From assembly GCA_001647635.1 (NCBI GenBank), contig CP014761.1:372001-436000 (forward strand): a stretch of 64,000 bases of DNA. Direction: 5' to 3'. The DNA comes from Leifsonia xyli (GTDB lineage: Bacteria; Actinomycetota; Actinomycetes; Actinomycetales; Microbacteriaceae). Shown here piece after piece: positions 58,571 through 64,000 of this stretch (its first letter is position 1; the number at the start of each line of letters is the position of its first letter). Under the pieces are notes generated by a model. The model made no database searches, was not told the origin of the DNA, and saw only the letters and a list, made by a program, of their open reading frames with translations. Position numbers and translations under genes: made by a program.

Positions 58571-59368
58571 GTGGCCAACCCCCCTTTCCCTGGTTCGCTG
58601 ACGGGCAAGCGCGCCCTCGTGACCGGTTCGTCCCGCGGTATCGGCGCCGACACCGCGCAGTACCTCGCAGAGGCCGGCGCGAGCGTCGTCATCAACTACC
58701 GCAACAAAGAGGCGCGGGCGCAGAAGCTCGTGGCCGCCATCGAGGAGCAGGGCGGGACGGCCCTCGCCGTCGGCGCCGACTTGACCGACCCCGAGTCGGT
58801 TGCGGCCATGTTCCGGACGGTCGAGCAGGCCTGGGGCGGGCTCGACATCCTCGTGCTCAACGCTTCCGGCGGCATGGAGTCGGGCATGGCCGAGGACTAC
58901 GCCATGCAGCTCAACCGTGACGCGCAGGTGAACACGCTGACCGCCGCCCTCCCGCTGCTCGGCGAGGGCTCGCGTGTGGTGTTCGTCACCAGCCACCAGG
59001 CGCACTTCATCAAGACGACCCCGACGATGCCCGAGTACGAGGCCGTCGCGGTGAGCAAGCGGGCCGGCGAGGACGCGCTGCGCGCCCTCCTGCCGACGCT
59101 CGCCGAGAAGGGCGTCGAGTTCGTCGTCGTCTCGGGCGACATGATCGAGGGCACCATCACGGCGACCCTCCTCAACCGACTGAACCCGGGCGCGATCGAC
59201 GCGCGCAAGGAGGCCGCGGGCCGTCTGTATAACGTGAGCGAGTTCGCCGCCGAGGTGGCCGCGGCGGCGGTGGAGCCGGTGCCGGCCGACCACACCCGTC
59301 TCGTCGGCGACGTGTCCAGCTTCACGCCGATCGTGGAGTCGGAGCTGACGGAGGGTCGCGGCGAGTGA
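58571..59368 (+). CDS. SDR-family oxidoreductase
   Basis: 265 residues. NAD(P)-binding Rossmann motif TGSSRGIG near residue 18 and NASGG near 97. The usual YxxxK is altered: the Lys of VAVSKRAGE has Val four residues before it, with the nearest Tyr seven before, so classical catalysis is doubtful. GTG start after GAGGAG. Overlaps the S9 peptidase gene (GTGA). Substrate unknown. Confidence 0.88.
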   Translation: MANPPFPGSLTGKRALVTGSSRGIGADTAQYLAEAGASVVINYRNKEARAQKLVAAIEEQGGTALAVGADLTDPESVAAMFRTVEQAWGGLDILVLNASGGMESGMAEDYAMQLNRDAQVNTLTAALPLLGEGSRVVFVTSHQAHFIKTTPTMPEYEAVAVSKRAGEDALRALLPTLAEKGVEFVVVSGDMIEGTITATLLNRLNPGAIDARKEAAGRLYNVSEFAAEVAAAAVEPVPADHTRLVGDVSSFTPIVESELTEGRGE

Positions 59369-61359
59369 AGGCCGCCGACCTCGACCTGCTCGTCGGCGTC
59401 TCCACGCCGACCGTCCACCCCGGAGGCGGCCGCGCCGTCGTGTCCATCACGCATCCGTCGCTGTCCGCGGACGCCGCGGTCGGGCAGTTGTGGACCATCC
59501 CGCTCGGCGGCCACGCGGCGCCCAAGCTGCTGACCCGCGGCTTCCGCGACACCGCACCGCGCTTCTCGCCGGACGGCCGTCTGCTGGCGTTCCTCCGTGC
59601 CGAGCCGAAGCGGCCGCCGCAGCTCCACGTCGTCGACGCCGCCGGCGGAGAGCCGGTCGCGGTCACCGACCGCACGCTGGGCGTGACCGAGTTCGACTGG
59701 GCGCCGGACGGGCGCAGCCTCGCGTTCGTCAGCCGGGAGCCCGAGCAGGGCCGCTACGGCACGGTCGAGGGGATCGACCCGAACGGGGAGCCTCCACGTC
59801 GGATCGACACCCTGAAATATCAGGCCAACGGTCTCGGCTACACGATCGACCGGCACGCGCACGTGTTCGTGGTCGCCGTCCCGGATGTGTGGTCGGCGCC
59901 GACACCGGCTCCGGTCCCGCTGCCCGACGGGTCCAGCGACCCGGCACCGACGGTCGCCGAGCCGCGGCAGCTGACCGATGGACCGTACGACGACGGCTCG
60001 ATCTCGTTCTCGCCGGACGGCAGCAGGATCGCGTTCGTGTCGGCGCGGCACGCCAGCCGCGACGCCGACCTGCGCTCGAACGTCTTCACCGTTCCCGTCG
60101 AGGGCGGGGAGCCGCGCGACCTGACCGGCCCGCACGGCTCGTACAGCGTCGTCGACGCGCAGTATGCGAAGAACGGCGTCCTGTTCTTCACCGCGCAGGA
60201 CGTGGGGGAGAGCGGCCGCGACTTCGTCGCCCGCAACACCGCGCTGTACGTCATCGACGGCGAGGGCGCCGTGCCGCGCATCCTGACCGACCCCGAGACG
60301 GTGGACTTCACCGAGTCCGGCATCGCCGCCTACGGCGACGACGCCGTGCTCCTGGTCGACCGCCGCCGCGGCGCTCTCGTGCTCACCGAGGTGGACGCGT
60401 CGGGCGCGCTGCGCACGCTGACCGACGACCAGACCGTGGTGGGCGGCGCGGGCGTCGCGGACGACACCATCGTCGTGAACTTCGCCGACGCCCGCACCGC
60501 GGGCGACGTCGCCCTCGTCGACGGCGACCGCCTGCACCGGCTCACCGACCTGTCGGCGCCGCTTCGCGGCAAGGGCGTCCTCCCTCCTCAGGAGCTGACG
60601 GTCACCGGCCGCGACGGCTACCCGATCCACGGCTGGGTCGTGGTGCCGGAGGGGGAGGGGCCGCATCCCGTGCTCCTCAACATCCACGGCGGACCGTTCG
60701 CGTCGTACACCGGTGCGTTGTTCGACGAGGCGCAGGTCTACGCCGCCGCGGGCTACGCCGTGGTCATGTCCAACCCGCGCGGCTCGGCCGGCTACGGGCA
60801 GGAGCACGGCCGGGTCATCCGCCAGAAGATGGGAACCGTCGACCTGAACGACGTGCTCGACTTCCTCGACGGCTCCATCCAGCAGGTCGCGGGTCTCGAC
60901 GGCGAGCGGGTCGGCATCATGGGCGGCTCGTACGGCGGCTACCTCACCGCGTGGACGATCGCGCACGACCACCGGTTCGCGGGCGCGATCGTGGAGCGCG
61001 GCTTCCTCGACCCCGACGCCTTCGTCGGCACGAGCGACATCGGCAGCTTCTTCGGCGACGAGTACACCGGCACCGATCCGGAGCTCATGCGCTCGCAGAG
61101 CCCGCAGGCCGTGGTCGACCAGGTGCGCACGCCGACGCTGGTGCTCCACTCGTCCGCCGATCTGCGCTGCCCGCTGGGCCAGGCCGAGCGCTACTACGCG
61201 GCGCTCAAGCGGCGGGGCGTCGAGACCGAGCTCGTGATCTTCCCGGGCGAGGACCACGAGCTGAGCCGGAGCGGCCGGCCGCGGCACCGCAAGCAGCGGT
61301 TCGACATCATCCTGGCCTGGTGGGCCGACCACCTGCCCAGCCGCAGCAACCACCGCTGA
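59365..61359 (+). CDS. S9 family peptidase (acylaminoacyl-peptidase/prolyl-oligopeptidase type)
   Basis: 664 residues, no signal peptide. N-terminal beta-propeller with TolB-like blades (RFSPDGRLLAFLR, SFSPDGSRIAFVS); C-terminal alpha/beta hydrolase with NIHGGPF (oxyanion), GGSYGG (catalytic Ser, about residue 528), an Asp in HSSADLRCP and His in GEDHELS. Cleaves short peptides. Coupled to the SDR gene. Confidence 0.93.
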   Translation: MKAADLDLLVGVSTPTVHPGGGRAVVSITHPSLSADAAVGQLWTIPLGGHAAPKLLTRGFRDTAPRFSPDGRLLAFLRAEPKRPPQLHVVDAAGGEPVAVTDRTLGVTEFDWAPDGRSLAFVSREPEQGRYGTVEGIDPNGEPPRRIDTLKYQANGLGYTIDRHAHVFVVAVPDVWSAPTPAPVPLPDGSSDPAPTVAEPRQLTDGPYDDGSISFSPDGSRIAFVSARHASRDADLRSNVFTVPVEGGEPRDLTGPHGSYSVVDAQYAKNGVLFFTAQDVGESGRDFVARNTALYVIDGEGAVPRILTDPETVDFTESGIAAYGDDAVLLVDRRRGALVLTEVDASGALRTLTDDQTVVGGAGVADDTIVVNFADARTAGDVALVDGDRLHRLTDLSAPLRGKGVLPPQELTVTGRDGYPIHGWVVVPEGEGPHPVLLNIHGGPFASYTGALFDEAQVYAAAGYAVVMSNPRGSAGYGQEHGRVIRQKMGTVDLNDVLDFLDGSIQQVAGLDGERVGIMGGSYGGYLTAWTIAHDHRFAGAIVERGFLDPDAFVGTSDIGSFFGDEYTGTDPELMRSQSPQAVVDQVRTPTLVLHSSADLRCPLGQAERYYAALKRRGVETELVIFPGEDHELSRSGRPRHRKQRFDIILAWWADHLPSRSNHR

Positions 61360-61364
61360 ACCGC

Positions 61365-61403
61365 GGAACGGCCCCGCTCGAGTCATTCGAGCGGGGCCGT
61401 TCC
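61365..61403. terminator. Bidirectional terminator after the S9 peptidase gene
   Basis: Perfect 17-base inverted repeat (61365-61381 and 61387-61403) with a five-base loop (GTCAT), between convergent genes. Confidence 0.88.
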
Positions 61404-61416
61404 GGTTGCCGGGGCG

Positions 61417-62058
61417 TTACGCGACGCGCTGCGCCGCCGGGGCGGAGTCCGTCGCCTTCAGCGCGTCACGTCCGAACGTGAACGCGCGGACGATGCCGAT
61501 GATGCCGAGCACGATGAGCGCGATCGCGGCGAACAGCAGCAGCACCGCCGCGGACGACACCGGCAGGAACAGCACGACGATGCCGGCGAGGATGCTCAGG
61601 ATGCCGAACGCGATCGACCATCCCGAGTTGGGGGAGCGGCCGGCCTCGGCCAGCGCCATGACGCCCTCGATGATCCATCCGACGCCGATGAACGCGACGG
61701 CGAAGATCACCAGCGTGACCGCGGCGGTCGTGACGTTCTTGAGGGCGAGCACGCCGACGAAGATCAGCAGCACGCCGAGGATGATGTTGAGCGCCCGCGA
61801 GCCGCCGCTCATCCCTCGGCTGAAGATGCCGACGCCGAGACGCAGAACGCCGGCGACGAGGAAGTAGATCCCGAGGAAGATCGCGAGCACGGCGATGGTC
61901 TTCTCGGGCCAGAACAGAAGCACGATCCCCAGAATCAGTCCGACGGCGCCGCTGATGCCCAGCGCCGTGCGGATCGCGTTGATAGCGGAGCGCGTCATGT
62001 GACGGGCATCCAGGGAGAACTCGTGCAGCATCGGATCGGTGGGGTCGGTGGCGCTCAT
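61417..62058 (-). CDS. HdeD/DUF308 family membrane protein
   Basis: 213 residues, six membrane helices in pairs (ALGISGAVGLILGIVLLFW, LAIFLGIYFLVAGVL and so on). DUF308/HdeD fold; in E. coli HdeD is acid-resistance linked, but the role here is unknown. Alone on its strand. Confidence 0.9.
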   Translation of the reverse strand: MSATDPTDPMLHEFSLDARHMTRSAINAIRTALGISGAVGLILGIVLLFWPEKTIAVLAIFLGIYFLVAGVLRLGVGIFSRGMSGGSRALNIILGVLLIFVGVLALKNVTTAAVTLVIFAVAFIGVGWIIEGVMALAEAGRSPNSGWSIAFGILSILAGIVVLFLPVSSAAVLLLFAAIALIVLGIIGIVRAFTFGRDALKATDSAPAAQRVA

Positions 62059-62417
62059 GGCTTCATCCCTTCGCGATGGCGGCCGCCGAGGTGGCGGCTG
62101 CTGCTGACATTAGCGCCCGGGGAGGCCCGCTGTCAGGATGCTTCCTGGGATGCTGTGTAGATGCCACCCTGGGGGCCCGACCAGCCCGTCTGCACTCGTG
62201 TCGTGGTCACCCCGTCTCTGTCCGAACAAGCTTTCACTGATACAGACGGGCGAAAGGCAGATGCCTGACGCGGTTCGGCAGCAATGCACGTGAAGCCAGC
62301 GCGCACCGCCGAGCTGTGTCGAAGGCATGTATAGGTCGTCGTTCCGCGGCACGATCCGCGTCGACGTCACTCCCTAAGAGTGGAGCGAACGCTCGAACGA
62401 AGAGGAGTGAAGCAGGT
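62059..62417. other. Intergenic region upstream of the secreted protease
   Basis: 359 bases with no convincing gene: short open frames exist on both strands but none has a recognisable product or ribosome site. Close to the protease start are a GAGCGAACGCTC palindrome (62383-62394) and a GAGGAG site at 62402-62407. A promoter for each flanking gene is expected but I could not place it. Confidence 0.4.
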
Positions 62418-63245
62418 ATGAGATCAACACGACGAACGGGTGTGTCCGCACGGCGCCGACGCCGGCTCGCAGGCAGGGGGGCCTCCGCGGTGGTGGTTGC
62501 CATGGCGATCGCTCTCGGCGTCGCCGGTCCCGCGCACGCGGACGCACCCTGGACCTGGAACACGGCGACGCATCCCGCCGGTTCGGGATCCATCGGCCCG
62601 CTGGGCTGGGGGTCGACCGGCGGCGGCGTGTGGCGTCAGCGCGGGGTCTACTTCGTGCCGGGCGCGGGCCATATCGATTCGCCCCTCGGCAACTGGAGGG
62701 ACGAGCAGGTGACCGGATCGGGGAGCGTCGGCAGGGTCGCCTACACCACGTATGCGAACGGCGCGTCCGGCTATCCCGACATCGGAATGATCTCCACCGG
62801 TACGCAGCCCATCGCGCCCAAGATCCGGGTGTCCGACGGATGGCAGGACGCCATCGTCATGGATGTCGCGCATCCCGGGGACATCGTCGCCGGCGCGTCG
62901 CTGTGCCATTCCGGCACGTCGCCTCAGACTGCGGCTTCGGCCGGATACCGATGCGGACAGGCGCTACAGACGTGTTCGCCGCCGAGCGCCCTGTGCTCGT
63001 TCACGGCGAAGGTGTCCGGCGGCGACTCCGGCGGTCCGGTGTGGTGGTACAGCGCGGGCGGTGTAAAACTCTACGGTTGGATCCACGGATACGACGGCAC
63101 CTCGGGCAACGGCTACTTCGTCCCGGTCTGGGCGCTGCAAGACCACGTGTGGACGGCGAGCGAGTCATGGAGCTCGTGGGGCTACCCGGCCGGCATCGAC
63201 ACGACGGGATGCTTCGTGACGTACACCGGATGCGTCCGGTCCTGA
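62418..63245 (+). CDS. Secreted trypsin-like serine protease (S1 family)
   Basis: 275 residues from ATG 62418, 10 bases after a GAGGAG site. Arg-rich start, hydrophobic signal and AHA cleavage site near residue 42. GDSGGPVWW (about 205) holds the catalytic Ser. The His is probably in PGAGHIDS (about 78); I am less sure of the Asp. Cys residues late in the chain suggest disulfides. Followed by a hairpin. Confidence 0.8.
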   Translation: MRSTRRTGVSARRRRRLAGRGASAVVVAMAIALGVAGPAHADAPWTWNTATHPAGSGSIGPLGWGSTGGGVWRQRGVYFVPGAGHIDSPLGNWRDEQVTGSGSVGRVAYTTYANGASGYPDIGMISTGTQPIAPKIRVSDGWQDAIVMDVAHPGDIVAGASLCHSGTSPQTAASAGYRCGQALQTCSPPSALCSFTAKVSGGDSGGPVWWYSAGGVKLYGWIHGYDGTSGNGYFVPVWALQDHVWTASESWSSWGYPAGIDTTGCFVTYTGCVRS

Positions 63246-63260
63246 GGCAGGGGTGCCAGG

Positions 63261-63297
63261 CGGCCGTTCGGAGGAAGGGGGAGCCTCCGAACGGCCG
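63261..63297. terminator. Hairpin between the protease and DUF1206 genes
   Basis: 14-base perfect stem (63261-63274 and 63284-63297), nine-base loop. Lies between convergent genes. Confidence 0.75.
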
Positions 63298-63362
63298 GGC
63301 GTGCTTCCAGTGTGCGAGCGGTCGCCCGGGGTCGAGAGGCACCGATCGAAAGCATCGAGCTG

Positions 63363-64000
63363 TCAGAAGTGTGCGACCCAAGCCCGCAGGACGTTGTACA
63401 CGCCGGAGGCGATGAGTCCCGCCCCGGTGGCGATCAACAGCGCGACGCCGAGGGGACCGTCGACAGCGACTCGAACGCGCCGTAGAGCCCGGAGGCCTCG
63501 TCGGGGCGGACTGTGACCGCTGCTACCACGAAGAGCGTTCCGGCGACGCCGAGCACGAAGCCCTTCGCGGCGTAGCCGAGGACGCCGAGCACCGTGAGCG
63601 TCGTCCCGGCAGCCGGGAGATCGGGGATGTCGATGTCGCGGAGGAACCGCCGGCGCACGCCCTTGATCAGCAGGAACACGCCGATGCCGATCACGACCAG
63701 GCCGACCAGCACCAGGAGTACCACGCCGCCCGGAAGGGCGAGGATCTGACCGCTGAGCGTGCGCGTCGAGGAGCTGGCATCGCTCGGGTGGCCCTGCACG
63801 ACCGCGAGTGCGGTCAGGGCGAGGGCCGCATAGGCGATCGCCTTTCCGGCGTTCTGGAGCCGCCGCCCCCAGCGCTTCATGGGCGTGCCGGCGCGCATCA
63901 GGGCGGCCTCGATGAGCAGCCACACCGCCAACGACAGCAGACCGATCATGCTCACCCAGAGCAGCACGAAGCCGCCGGGAAGCTGACCCAGCTGCTCCAT
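63363..64000 (-). pseudogene. DUF1206 membrane protein, 5' partial and frameshifted as sequenced
   Basis: The family has three repeats of a two-helix unit; only two are present here, and the frame runs off the window edge, so the N-terminus is missing. The ATG at 64000 is probably internal. Helices: LLWVSMIGLLSLAVWLLI, VVLLVLVGLVVIGIGVFLLI, GALLIA. The frame breaks at the GGGG run 63452-63455 (+ strand); one extra base joins FESLSTVPLGVALLIATG. Function unknown. Confidence 0.8.

Noticed and set aside
62110..62370. An 86-codon frame on the minus strand between the HdeD-like and protease genes
   Set aside because: No ribosome site, no recognised family and atypical composition; more likely part of a regulatory region.

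Overview
The window is 64 kb of very GC-rich, gene-dense DNA with the gene content of an actinobacterium of the family Microbacteriaceae; Leifsonia or a close relative is my best guess. Reasons: RbpA, PafBC, HelY and the ImuA'/ImuB/DnaE2 mutasome are actinobacterial; the dxr-rip1-ispG-proS and PAC2-HAD-trmI...FKBP-pafBC-tatAC-helY-lnt orders are typical of Micrococcales; and start codons often sit 6-8 bases after a TANNNT box (leaderless transcripts). I see no insertion sequence, prophage, CRISPR array or rRNA. One tRNA (Leu, anticodon GAG) is present.

Layout. 1-5.6 kb: end of a secreted Ig-like protein, then MoxR, DUF58, a transglutaminase-like membrane protein and an FHA protein, coupled by 4-base overlaps. 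5.6-14.5 kb: alanine dehydrogenase, a potD-A-B-C polyamine importer, asparaginase, a GABA aminotransferase and OsmC, which together suggest amine and amino-acid nitrogen use. 14.2-17.7 kb: a divergent CGNR regulator, an acyltransferase, a secreted protein and an FKBP lipoprotein. 17.7-26.3 kb: a second GABA aminotransferase, a palindromic repeat patch, dxr, rip1, ispG, an RNB ribonuclease and proS. 26.4-28 kb: VIT1-type transporter and AMP nucleosidase. 28-38.1 kb: SOS mutagenesis region (imuA', imuB, dnaE2 and a DUF6504-like gene) with two identical LexA boxes, separated by a 988-residue surface protein and DUF3097. 38.1-43.4 kb: DUF1707, ferritin-VIT1 protein, WYL regulator, CDF transporter, tRNA-Leu, M20 dipeptidase. 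43.4-56.1 kb: uppP, PAC2, HAD, trmI, FKBP, pafB, pafC, tatA, tatC, helY, lnt, rbpA. 56.2-64 kb: GDPD, SPFH and NfeD proteins, SDR, S9 peptidase, HdeD-like protein, secreted serine protease and DUF1206.

An important caution for any reader: seven genes are broken by eight single-base deletions, all placeable in short G or C runs. This looks like uncorrected sequencing error, so I name these genes by their restored products.

How the parts fit: Lnt, TatA/TatC and three lipoproteins (PotD and two FKBPs) form one envelope theme; LexA boxes and PafBC form a DNA-damage theme. The usual Pup/proteasome genes expected between trmI and the FKBP gene are absent. The least understood items are the LexA-linked DUF6504-like gene, the surface protein behind three TGACGTCA sites, and the apparently inactive transglutaminase of the MoxR locus.
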